Of a stretch of 64,000 nt of DNA, positions 53,960 through 62,101 are shown one piece after another. Every line of letters begins with the position of its first letter. The first letter of the stretch is position 1. The DNA is from an uncultured Clostridia bacterium (lineage in GTDB: Bacteria > Bacillota > Clostridia > TANB77 > CAG-508): positions 340,272-404,271 of the forward strand of contig CAQUUC010000002.1 of NCBI GenBank assembly GCA_948896235.1, given 5' to 3'. The position numbers and the translations under genes are program-made. The notes below the pieces were generated by a model, which saw only the letters and a list, made by a program, of their open reading frames with translations, ran no database searches and was not told where the DNA came from.

Positions 53960-54400
53960 ATGGAAAATAAGTATGAATTTTTTATAGCAGGTAGAGCTAG
54001 AAATAAAGAAAATATTTTAAAAATATGTGAATTGTTTGATAAATATAATATATCGTATTATTGTTTTTTGAAAAATGAAAAAGATTGGGGTTATGGTAAT
54101 AGTAATCAAACACCAGAGGAAAGACAAAAAGAATTTGAATCATTAATCTTAAAAAGTGATATCGTATTAAGATTATTTGAAAATGATATGAATGGAGAAA
54201 AGAGTTCAAAAAATCTATTATTAGTTTTACCCGCAGGAAAAGCAGCACATATGGAGTCAGGAATTGCATATGGATTAGGGAAAAAATGTTATGCAATTGG
54301 CGAATATGAATCAACAGATACTTTATATAATATTTTTGAAGAAATATTTGCAAATGAGAATGAATTAGAAGAATTCTTAAAAAGATATAGTCATAGATAA
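53960..54400 (+). CDS. Nucleoside 2-deoxyribosyltransferase-like protein
   Basis: A 146-residue protein. The ATG at 53960 has AAAGGTAGG upstream. FFIAGRARNKENILKICELFDKYNISYYCF opens a Rossmann-like fold. LLVLPAGKAAHMESGIAYGLGKKCYAIGE matches the nucleoside deoxyribosyltransferase/DUF4406 pattern (the P-x-G segment, then E-x-G...GK). These enzymes move deoxyribose between bases or hydrolyse nucleotides. It is a single gene with its own promoter. Confidence 0.65.
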   Translation: MENKYEFFIAGRARNKENILKICELFDKYNISYYCFLKNEKDWGYGNSNQTPEERQKEFESLILKSDIVLRLFENDMNGEKSSKNLLLVLPAGKAAHMESGIAYGLGKKCYAIGEYESTDTLYNIFEEIFANENELEEFLKRYSHR

Positions 54401-54747
54401 ATTATAGAATAAATAAAAAACATCTCAACTGAATGGAATGGACTTTCTATGCCTGGAATTGTTGCAGTTTCTATGCAAAAGTTAAGTTGTTCTGACGAAT
54501 TCTTTTGCATATGTACTTAGTATATGTAAAGAAGTACATTACGAAGGACCAATTACACTTATTCCATCGAATGAAGTTATTGATTTTCGTTGAATGAGCA
54601 CAGGGGCTTCTAAATTCTATAAGAGAAATACAAGAGTATTTAAACTTTGCAACTAGTATAAAGATTAAGAAACGGCTGAAAGTAACCTCTTAATTTATTC
54701 TTATTATTTTTTCTTATTTTACTATTCTACTTATTATATAATTAAAA
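54401..54747. other. Gene-remnant region
   Basis: No intact gene. Frame fragments look coding: a MPGIVAVSMQKLS stretch, one reading YEGPITLIPSNEVIDFR before a stop (near 54540-54592), and SIREIQEYLNFATSIKIKK before a stop (near 54620-54690). They are disjoint and I could not assign a family, so this is probably a decayed gene or mobile element. Confidence 0.35.
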
Positions 54748-54780
54748 GTGCAAACAATTAAAGTTGTTTGCACTCTTTTT
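54748..54780. terminator. Terminator-like hairpin
   Basis: GTGCAAACAA and TTGTTTGCAC form a 10-bp stem around a 6-base loop with TCTTTTT after it on the plus strand. It lies between the remnant region and the secreted-protein gene. Confidence 0.7.
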
Positions 54781-54842
54781 CAGCAATTTCAGCTGACTGT
54801 AGCAAAGGTAGATAAACTAAATTTAATTCTTAGCGTCAAGGT

Positions 54843-55244
54843 TTAATATACCCATGCCCCCATCCATCCGCCTGCATCTCCAGTTATCATATAGCATTCT
54901 AATCTATAGGTTCCTGTTGCACCGGTTGTTCTAATGGATATAGGGTCGGTAGTCTTATTTTGACCAATTATCACAGGCAAATCAGTTAGTTGCGTACCAT
55001 TAGAATCAAATATATCGATTCCAATCGACACATTACCTGTGAAATCCCATGTTTTAATGACTATCTTACTTACCCTACTTGTAACATCAATTTTGACAGT
55101 GAAGTGATCTGTTCCGGGATCATGGTATGCTGCTCCCCAAAACGGATCTGCTGCTTGTGCTGTTACACTGGTTGCTGCAAATGATGCTGCCAAAACAACT
55201 AATGACATCATTAAACAGATTGTTGCTTTTTTAAGTTTCTTCAT
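54843..55244 (-). CDS. Small secreted protein, unknown, unlike its neighbours in base composition
   Basis: A 133-residue protein. The ATG at 55244 follows AAGGAG; an earlier in-frame start adds MCERSDN without such a site. A signal peptide (KKLKKATICLMMSLVVLAASF...AQA) is followed by a beta-rich domain of about 105 residues (DHFTVKIDVTSRVSKIVIKTWDFTGNVSIGIDIFD) with Gly/Thr-rich strands. I do not recognise the family. Its G+C is visibly higher than the surrounding genes, which suggests recent acquisition. Its four CGGs are all out of frame. Confidence 0.75.
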   Translation of the reverse strand: MKKLKKATICLMMSLVVLAASFAATSVTAQAADPFWGAAYHDPGTDHFTVKIDVTSRVSKIVIKTWDFTGNVSIGIDIFDSNGTQLTDLPVIIGQNKTTDPISIRTTGATGTYRLECYMITGDAGGWMGAWVY

Positions 55245-55372
55245 ATTGTCGCTCCTTTCGCACAATCTATCTTTGCTACATTACACAACAAAAATATACA
55301 GTTGTATATAATATTATACTTATATTCCACTATTTTGTCAACGGTATCCACAAAAACAACGGATGCAATTTC

Positions 55373-55412
55373 AAACAAAAAAAGAAGACATATATATCTT
55401 CTTTTTTTGTTT
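55373..55412. terminator. Long bidirectional terminator
   Basis: AAACAAAAAAAGAAGA and TCTTCTTTTTTTGTTT form a 16-bp perfect stem around an 8-base loop, just downstream of the leftward membrane-protein gene. Confidence 0.85.
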
Positions 55413-55420
55413 CATATTGA

Positions 55421-56042
55421 TTATATACTTGGTTTTACAATATTGTCATCCCTTACTACATCAAATTCGTAACCAAATTCTGCAACTCCAAAACCATTAA
55501 TTTGTCTATTAATTAATCCCGTATCTTTACCTATCCATAATGTAAGACCATTTGTTTCTATCTTATAACATTCTTTATTGTTGTATTCGGTTGTTGTAAT
55601 TCGTGATGTTATTGCCTTTAGTAAATAATTATCGCCTAACCAGTAGTTATATGCACACTTTACTAAATTATTTCCTACTTCAAATCCATCTCTTATTTCT
55701 CTTTCCTCTTCTCTTTGAACAATAGAAATTTTATCATTGCCATTTATATATGAAGTAAATGTAGTCGTATATATTTTTTGTTGACCGCTTGGTTTTACCA
55801 ATAATTTTCATTTCCGATAAAATAGTACCATCTTTGTTATATAATGTTCGTATATATGTATTACTTCCTTGTACACTAGAAACTATCTCAAGATAATTGG
55901 TTTTATTTGCATATTCTTTTGATATGTTAGCTAGTTTGTTTATTATTATAAATTTTCTTGTTATAAGTATTAAAAATATAGCAAATAAAATCAATACTAT
56001 TATAAGTATTTTTTTCCATAATTCCATTTTTTTCTTTTCCAT
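55421..56042 (-). CDS. Membrane-anchored extracytoplasmic protein, +1 frameshift at CGG
   Basis: Read through a +1 shift at CGG 55787-55785 it is 206 residues. A transmembrane anchor spans residues about 11-28 (LWKKILIIVLILFAIFLILI). Then comes an outside domain with NYLEIVSSVQGSNTYIRTLYNKDGTILSEMKIIGKTK, continuing after the shift as GQQKIYTTTFTSYINGND and later CYKIETNGLTLWIGKDTGLINRQING. The second half resembles LolA/DUF-type secreted proteins in its beta pattern. In the zero frame the protein ends RSTKNIYDYIYFIYKWQ; the second part has only a TTG without a ribosome site. The family is not recognised, so the shift here is supported mainly by frame continuity. Confidence 0.7.
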
Positions 56043-56477
56043 ATTATTTTCCCCCCTTTTTTTAGTTCACAATTATTCTTTGCATATTTATATTATATCC
56101 TATTATTTTATTTTTTGCAAATTTTACTAATTTTCGCTTTTACAAAAAACAAAAGATTTACTATCAAAAAAAGAATATCATATGACAGTATGAATATTCA
56201 AAAATAAAGATTATTTTTTTAGATATTTTTTAGATAATTTTGCAAAAATGAGTGAAAGATAATAAAAAAGTGATATAATTTAAGTAAATTTTTTAGATAT
56301 AAAAAATGATGAATTACTTACTAATTACAATATTTTAAGAATTGAAAAATTAAATTTAGGAATGAGAAAACATAGATATTTCGCATTCTTATTAGTTGTA
56401 CAAAAAAATATATGATAGTAAATACAAAATTGAATAAAAAGAAAAAAATGGATAATACTAATACAAAAAAGTTGACT
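56043..56477. other. AT-rich intergenic region left of the defence island
   Basis: No gene is seen. It contains a repeat element near 56215-56250 that is similar to one at the right end of the island, and a second TTTTTTAGATAT echo near 56290. Confidence 0.5.
56215..56250. repeat. Left flanking direct repeat of the defence island
   Basis: TTTTTTAGATATTTTTTAG followed by ATAATTTTGCAAAAATGA aligns with 61091-61126 over about 36 bases with a one-base gap and a few mismatches. The two copies bracket abiEi, abiEii, gajA and gajB. Confidence 0.45.
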
Positions 56478-56512
56478 AATGTGCTTACTGAATGATAAAA
56501 TGTAAGCACATT
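56472..56512 (+). promoter_or_regulatory. abiE promoter with an 11-bp inverted-repeat operator
   Basis: TTGACT (56472-56477) is followed 17 bases later by a -10-like ATAAAA/TAAAAT. AATGTGCTTAC (56478-56488) and GTAAGCACATT (56502-56512) form a perfect 11-bp inverted repeat that brackets the -10. AbiEi antitoxins are known to repress their own promoter by binding inverted repeats, so this fits autoregulation. Confidence 0.7.
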
Positions 56513-56533
56513 ATTTTAATGTTGGAGGATAAA

Positions 56534-57127
56534 ATGGAAAGATATGAAGAAATAAAAAAAATAATTAAAGATAGTCAAGGAATACTAACTAGTAAATTCC
56601 TTAAGGAAAATATCATTAGTAATTATTATATTAATAAATTATTGAATGATGAGTTAATAGAAAGAATTGAAAGAGGAATCTATATAAGAACAGATATATT
56701 TGAAGATGAATTTTATATTCTACAACAAAAAAGTAATAAAATAGTATTTTCATATAATACAGCAATGTACTTTTTGGGAGAAACAGAGAGAACACCAGAC
56801 TTAATTGATGTAACAACCTATAAAGGATTCAATAAACACAGAATGCCTAAAAATACCAGAGTTCACTATGTAAATAAAGAAAATTTATATTTGGGGGCAA
56901 TTAAAGTGGAATCACCAGGAGGATTTGAAGTAATATCTTACAATCTAGAAAGAATTTTATGTGATCTAATTAAAAATAAAGAAACAGGCGTAGATAAAGA
57001 GCAAACTAACAAATTTATAAAAGAAATGTTTATAAAAAAGAAGATACATTCTAGCCTAGCTATAGAATACGCTAAAAAATTAAAATGTGAAAAAAAACTA
57101 AGAAATGTTATGGAGGTGCTTATATGA
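56534..57127 (+). CDS. abiEi: AbiEi-family antitoxin/repressor
   Basis: A 197-residue protein. The ATG at 56534 has GGAGG just upstream; the longer frame starts inside the promoter. RYEEIKKIIKDSQGILTSKFLKEN is the N-terminal winged-helix DNA-binding domain, followed by IERIERGIYIRTDIFEDEFYILQ and VHYVNKENLYLGAIKV, the AbiEi_4-type pattern. It is the antitoxin of type IV systems that provide abortive phage defence. Its stop overlaps the AbiEii start as ATGA. Confidence 0.85.
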   Translation: MERYEEIKKIIKDSQGILTSKFLKENIISNYYINKLLNDELIERIERGIYIRTDIFEDEFYILQQKSNKIVFSYNTAMYFLGETERTPDLIDVTTYKGFNKHRMPKNTRVHYVNKENLYLGAIKVESPGGFEVISYNLERILCDLIKNKETGVDKEQTNKFIKEMFIKKKIHSSLAIEYAKKLKCEKKLRNVMEVLI

Positions 57128-57870
57128 TAAAAAATGTTCAAAGTCTAAAAGATAGAGCTAATAATTTTGCTAAAGAAAATAACTTGACAGTACAACAGGT
57201 TTTACAAAATTATATGTTTGAAAGATTTTTAGAAAGATTATCTTTATCAGAGTATAAAGATAATTTAATCATAAAAGGTGGATTACTACTATCATCTATT
57301 ATAGGTATAAACTTAAGAAACACAATGGACATAGATGCAGATATAGTAGGAATAAATTTTACGCAAAAAGAAATAGAAATACTAATTACCAATTTTATTA
57401 ACATTAATTTGAATGATAATACACAAATAAAACTAGAAAAAATAGAAGAAATAAAAGAAGAATCAGAATATGGTGGTTACAGAATAAAATTAGTTGGAAA
57501 TCTAGAAAATCTAAAAATTCCATTTCATATTGATATATCAACTGGAGATATTATCACTCCAAGAGCAATAGAATATAAATATAAAAAATTATTAGAAGAT
57601 GATTACATAGAAATTTATACTTATAATCAAGAAACAGTTATTGCTGAAAAGCTTCAAACGATTTTATCAAGAAAAATAGCTAATAGCAGAATGAAAGATT
57701 ATTACGATTTGTACTTCTTTGTTAATTCTAAATGGCAAGAAATAGATAAAGAAATATTGAAACAGGCAATAAAGGCTACATTTGAACAAAGAAATTCTAT
57801 GGAAGATTTAGAAAACATAGATAAGATTATAAATACTATAGAAAAAGATAAAACTTTAATTCACTCATAG
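57124..57870 (+). CDS. abiEii: AbiEii nucleotidyltransferase toxin, possibly truncated by TAG
   Basis: A 248-residue protein up to the first stop. YKDNLIIKGGLLLSSIIGINLRNTMDIDADI carries the nucleotidyltransferase GG and D-x-D motifs of AbiEii/AbiGii, and YNQETVIAEKLQTILSRKIANSRMKDYYDLYFF is the conserved C-terminal motif. The stop is TAG 57868-57870. The same frame then continues for 30 codons (KDYQAKHLYAKSIKYDDVIKAT...) to TAA 57961-57963, matching the usual AbiEii tail (W..Y..k..YA..i.fe). So TAG may replace a Trp codon. It is either a loss-of-function mutation or read through. AbiEii toxins modify tRNA 3' ends. Confidence 0.8.
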   Translation: MIKNVQSLKDRANNFAKENNLTVQQVLQNYMFERFLERLSLSEYKDNLIIKGGLLLSSIIGINLRNTMDIDADIVGINFTQKEIEILITNFININLNDNTQIKLEKIEEIKEESEYGGYRIKLVGNLENLKIPFHIDISTGDIITPRAIEYKYKKLLEDDYIEIYTYNQETVIAEKLQTILSRKIANSRMKDYYDLYFFVNSKWQEIDKEILKQAIKATFEQRNSMEDLENIDKIINTIEKDKTLIHS

Positions 57871-57975
57871 AAAGATTATCAAGCAAAGCATCTATATGCA
57901 AAGAGTATAAAATATGATGATGTAATTAAAGCAACTAGACTTATAAGTAATGAGATTAATTAAGGAGTAATTGAA

Positions 57976-59706
57976 ATGTATATAAGTGAAATAATAATAG
58001 ATAATTATAGAAATTTTGAACATATAGAAATACCATTAAATAAATTTACTATTCTAATAGGAGAAAATGATATTGGAAAATCTAATGTTATAGAAGCTAT
58101 AAGATTAGTACTTAATAACAATACTTTTCAATATTCTACTAAAACCTTAGGAATAACGGATATCAATAGTAATAGATTAAAAAAATTTAAAGAAGATGTA
58201 AAGTTACAAAAAGCTAAAATATCTCAAGCAATACAAGATAAAAATTTAGAATATTTAAATACTATTATACCAGTTGTTAAGATAAAGCTTAAAATAACAG
58301 AAGCAAATACGGAATATCAAAAAGCATTATTAAGTGATTGGCTAAATGAAGATAATGAAGGAAATGATTGTTATGAAGTGGAATATGTGTTTAAGCCTAA
58401 AGATGAAATAAAATTTATGCAAGAAGTTATAGCTATACAGTCTTTAGGAGAAAACTACATACTTCCATTAAATATGTATGAATACAAAATTATTTCGAGT
58501 AATAATGGAAAAGGTGTACGATTCGATAAATTTCAAAACTTTAATATTAGTTATATTGGAGCAGAAAGAGATAACTTTTCAGAAACGGATAAACAAATGT
58601 CGTATAAGCTAGTTAGTTCATTACTAGAAAAAAATTTAAGTAAACAAGATAGATATCTTGCTAATCAAGCATATATTAAGTTTTTTGACGAATTAAAAGA
58701 CTTGGATTCGTATAAAGATGTATTTAATAAATTTAATAAGTCTGATTTTGATAATTGGAGAGAAATTATAGATAAACTAGAATTAGGACCTAATACACCA
58801 AATTTAAAAAGCATATTTTCTAATATCAATATGACATATGGAGAAAAATTTCTATATCAAAAAGGCTTAGGAACAAGGAATTTATTATTAATAATTTTGC
58901 TATTTACGAATTACCTTAACGAAGAAAGAAAATTCAATTTGATATCAATCGAAGAACCAGAAGCACATATGTGTGTCAATAATTTAAATGTAGCAATAGA
59001 TTTTATTACAAAAAGTTTAGAGAATATAGAAACAGAAGATTTTGTACAAGGAATTATTACTACACACAATTATAATATTATTAATAAACTAAAATTTGAA
59101 AATGTTGTGTTACTAAAAGATAATCAACCAATAAGTTTTTCACAATATAGTGATATGAGTAAATATTTAGCTAAAAGACCTAATTTTGATATTTTAAAGA
59201 TCTTATTATCTAAAAGAGTTATACTTGTAGAAGGACCAACAGAAGAAATGTATATAAACACATACTTGCAACAAGAAAATAAGAATTTAAATATGGCAGA
59301 AGTTATTGTTACAGGAAAAGGATATACTAAATTTTTAGATATCTGGAAAGTAATAAATCAAGATACAGATAAAAAAATCGGAGTGGTAAGAGATTATGAT
59401 AATCAACCTAAAGCAAAGAAAAAACACGATGAATATGATGATGGAAAAAATATTTTTGTAAGAACAACAAAAGAAACAGAATATACTTTTGAAGATGCTT
59501 TAATTAATCAAGGAAATAATAGACAAGTTTTAGAAGATTTATTTCAGGAAGAATTGAAAGATACAAAACTTGAAGATTATATGACAGATAACAAAAATAA
59601 AACAGAAAATATGTTTAAAATTTGTAATAGCATATTAGATAACAAAATTAAGATAGAAATTCCTACTTATATAAAGGAGATTATAGATGGAGTATGTAGC
59701 AAGTAA
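57976..59706 (+). CDS. gajA: GajA: OLD-family ATPase/TOPRIM nuclease of a Gabija-type system
   Basis: A 576-residue protein. The N-terminal ABC-type ATPase has Walker A LIGENDIGKSNVIEAIRL (about residues 27-44) and a signature/Walker B region with LISIEEPEAHM. The C-terminal TOPRIM domain starts KRVILVEGPTEEMYI near residue 415 and has VVRDYDNQPKAKKK. GajA cuts phage DNA at specific sites when nucleotides are depleted. The next gene is a UvrD-like helicase, as in Gabija. AAGGAG lies directly after the AbiEii tail. Confidence 0.85.
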   Translation: MYISEIIIDNYRNFEHIEIPLNKFTILIGENDIGKSNVIEAIRLVLNNNTFQYSTKTLGITDINSNRLKKFKEDVKLQKAKISQAIQDKNLEYLNTIIPVVKIKLKITEANTEYQKALLSDWLNEDNEGNDCYEVEYVFKPKDEIKFMQEVIAIQSLGENYILPLNMYEYKIISSNNGKGVRFDKFQNFNISYIGAERDNFSETDKQMSYKLVSSLLEKNLSKQDRYLANQAYIKFFDELKDLDSYKDVFNKFNKSDFDNWREIIDKLELGPNTPNLKSIFSNINMTYGEKFLYQKGLGTRNLLLIILLFTNYLNEERKFNLISIEEPEAHMCVNNLNVAIDFITKSLENIETEDFVQGIITTHNYNIINKLKFENVVLLKDNQPISFSQYSDMSKYLAKRPNFDILKILLSKRVILVEGPTEEMYINTYLQQENKNLNMAEVIVTGKGYTKFLDIWKVINQDTDKKIGVVRDYDNQPKAKKKHDEYDDGKNIFVRTTKETEYTFEDALINQGNNRQVLEDLFQEELKDTKLEDYMTDNKNKTENMFKICNSILDNKIKIEIPTYIKEIIDGVCSK

Positions 59707-61043
59707 AATACTAATAGCTGGAGCAGGTGCTGGAAAAACACATGATTTATCAGAACTAGTTTTAAGCGAAGAAATTCAAGAGAATAAAAATATCTATGTT
59801 ATTACTTACACTAATTTTGCTAGAAAAAATATTGAAGATAGCATAAAAGAACAAAGAGGATATATTCCAGATAATATAAAAATATTAACAATACATACTT
59901 TTTTATTAAATGAGCTTATATATCCATATAGCAATTATATTTTAGAAAGAAAATATACAAAAGCAGTATCAACCTCATTGCCTAGCGAAGCTAAAAAGAA
60001 AAGATTTATAATTAGTAAATTACAAGACAAGGGGATCATTCATAATGAAATTGTTTTAAATGTAGCGAAACAGATACTCGTTGGAAATATAAGTCAAACT
60101 AAAAAACAAATTACAAAGAGAAAAAATATATTAGAACATTTTATAGCTAGTATAGGAGCAATATATATTGATGAAGCACAGGATTTAGATGAAGATGTTA
60201 TAAAAATTATAGAAAAATTAGCTTCTGAAAATATAAGTATCTACATGGTAGGAGATCCAAAGCAGGCAATTAAATATCCCCATGTTCTAGAAAACTTTAT
60301 AAGAAAAGTTGAAAGAGGAGAAGTAATAAATTTTCAAATGTTGCCATATAAAAACATAACACATAGATTACCAAATGAAATTGTGCAAATATCAAATTTA
60401 TACTGTCCTGAAAATCAAAGACAAATATCAAAAAATAGCGAAAAAGGTAGTATATCATATATAGATGTTAAAGATAAAGAATTTGATAATATATTTAGTA
60501 AGGTAAAAGAAAATAACGGACTTATTTATATTAAAGAAAAGGATGAATTATTTGAAACCCGGACAAAAGAAAAATATAATGCCACAAGCCTTAAAAGAAA
60601 AGTTACTTGAAATAATGCCATATGGAGATGATGAAGACGCGTATCTATATGAGAAGGAAATAGAGTTAAAGCAAATACTATCACAAAATAAAAATTTGAA
60701 AAAAGAGTTTTTAGATAAATATAATTTAGGAAGATTGGAAGCAGAAGACTATTTCGCATTGATTAATCAAATGTCAAGTAGTAGTATTAAATATAATGTA
60801 CATAGCATTGATAAAGTGAAGGGACTAGAAGCAGAAGAATGCATGTTTATAGTTAATAAGTCAATGTCGGATTACTTATTAATGAAAAAGACAGGTAGAA
60901 ACAAAGAGTTGAATTATCTATATGTGGCATTAACAAGAACAAGCAGAAATCTTATTTTGGCAATTAATATAGAGGAAGGAAAAAATGAAATTATAGATGC
61001 AATAGAAAAGATGGGAATAAAGAAGTATAACTATGAAATATAG
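59687..61043 (+). CDS. gajB: GajB: UvrD-like helicase, +1 frameshift at CGG
   Basis: Read through a +1 shift at CGG 60560-60562 it is 451 residues. The N-terminal part has the P-loop ILIAGAGAGKTHDL (about residues 8-21), the Walker B-like IYIDEAQDLDED and GDPKQAIK. Zero frame then reads KDELFETRTKEKYNATS and stops. The shifted frame reads FET, GQKKNIMPQAL, and then YNVHSIDKVKGLEAEECMF and NYLYVALTRTSRNLILAI, the helicase C-terminal motifs. Both halves are required for a UvrD fold. The ATG overlaps the end of gajA. GajB hydrolyses nucleotides and works with GajA against phage. Confidence 0.85.
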
Positions 61044-61090
61044 AAGTGGTAAGTCATTTATCACTTTTTAATTTTATGCTAATAAAAAAC

Positions 61091-61126
61091 TTTTTTAGAT
61101 ATCTTTTTAGATGTTTAGCTAAAATA
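61091..61126. repeat. Right flanking direct repeat of the defence island
   Basis: TTTTTTAGATATCTTTTTAG followed by ATGTTTAGCTAAAATA resembles the copy at 56215-56250. It lies 34 bases from tRNA-Arg, a common integration landmark. Confidence 0.45.
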
Positions 61127-61159
61127 AAAAAATCAAGAGTTTAAAACCCTTGAAAATAG

Positions 61160-61236
<77 letters not shown>

Positions 61237-61369
61237 ATAGATACAATAATTATAATAGCATAAAAGATATACAATGTCAATAAATCTAGTCAAAAAAATT
61301 AAAAAACTATAGTAATTATACACAAAATATAGTAAAATGTTAAAGCAAAAGAACAAAAAGGAGAAAAAT

Positions 61370-62065
61370 GTGGAAAACGAAACAAGTAAAAAATTAGTAC
61401 ATCAAATCATATGGTACACAATAATATTTAGCATAATTGGATTACTAATAGAAACTATATTTTGTTATTTAACAACAGGAGTTATAGAAAGCAGAAAAGG
61501 ATTAATATGGGGACCATTTTGTCCAGTATATGGAATTGGAGCAACAATACTAATAATACTATTAGAAAAATACAAAAATAATCCAACAAAATTATTCATA
61601 ATAGGAAGTATAATGGGAAACATTATAGAATACTTATTAAGTTATATACTAGAAGCAATCTATGGAGTAAGGTTTTGGGACTATGCATATGTAGATTTAA
61701 ATTTAAATGGAAGAATATGTATAAGATACTCTATATTTTGGGGAATGCTTGCAGTAATATTAATAAAACTTGTAAAACCATATATAGATAAAATAATAAA
61801 TAAAATACCAAATTTAAAACCATTAAATATAAGCATAATAATATTACTAATAATAGACTGTATTGCAACAGTATGGGCAATAAATACATATCAAGATAGA
61901 GTTTTGGCAAAATATTATAATATAGAAAATACAAATCAAACAAAATTAAAATACTACATAGAAGAAAAATTATTTTCAAATGATAAAATGGAAAAAACAT
62001 TTCCAAACTTAAGATACACAGATGAATTTGGAAAAGAACATTATTTAAGAGATATGATAAATTAA
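61370..62065 (+). CDS. Putative ABC-transporter type IV (CmpB/YmfA-like) membrane protein
   Basis: A 231-residue protein, GTG start at 61370 after AAAGGAG. About six helices. The signature is ESRKGLIWGPFCPVYGIGA, typical of PF06541 proteins, plus LSYILEAIYGVRFWDYAYVDLNLNGRIC. The family's function is poorly known. The C-terminal ~40 residues are charged. The upstream in-frame ATG 61337 is an alternative start. Confidence 0.75.
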   Translation: MENETSKKLVHQIIWYTIIFSIIGLLIETIFCYLTTGVIESRKGLIWGPFCPVYGIGATILIILLEKYKNNPTKLFIIGSIMGNIIEYLLSYILEAIYGVRFWDYAYVDLNLNGRICIRYSIFWGMLAVILIKLVKPYIDKIINKIPNLKPLNISIIILLIIDCIATVWAINTYQDRVLAKYYNIENTNQTKLKYYIEEKLFSNDKMEKTFPNLRYTDEFGKEHYLRDMIN

Positions 62066-62075
62066 TACATACAAT

Positions 62076-62101
62076 AAAAGCAGTTTTTAAAAACTGCTTT
62101 T
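62076..62101. terminator. Bidirectional terminator
   Basis: AAAAGCAGTTTTT and AAAAACTGCTTTT form a 13-bp stem with practically no loop spacer, between convergent genes. Confidence 0.75.

Noticed and set aside
57868..57870. General reassignment of TAG as a sense codon
   Set aside because: TAG ends several credible genes in the window (for example the VirD4-like, VirB2-like and PQ-loop genes), so it is a normal stop here.
9945..61043. Sequencing or assembly error as the cause of the CGG-linked frameshifts
   Set aside because: Cannot be excluded without reads, but all eight extra Cs are in the sense strand of genes on both DNA strands and exactly in codon phase before Gly codons. I found no frameshifts of the mirror type (extra G after CC) and none at the many out-of-frame CGGs.
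9945..61043. Ordinary pseudogenes in seven loci
   Set aside because: The same one-base change at the same codon in all seven genes, with everything else intact, is not the pattern of random decay. The FtsW-like fragment, which is a likely real remnant, shows no CGG.
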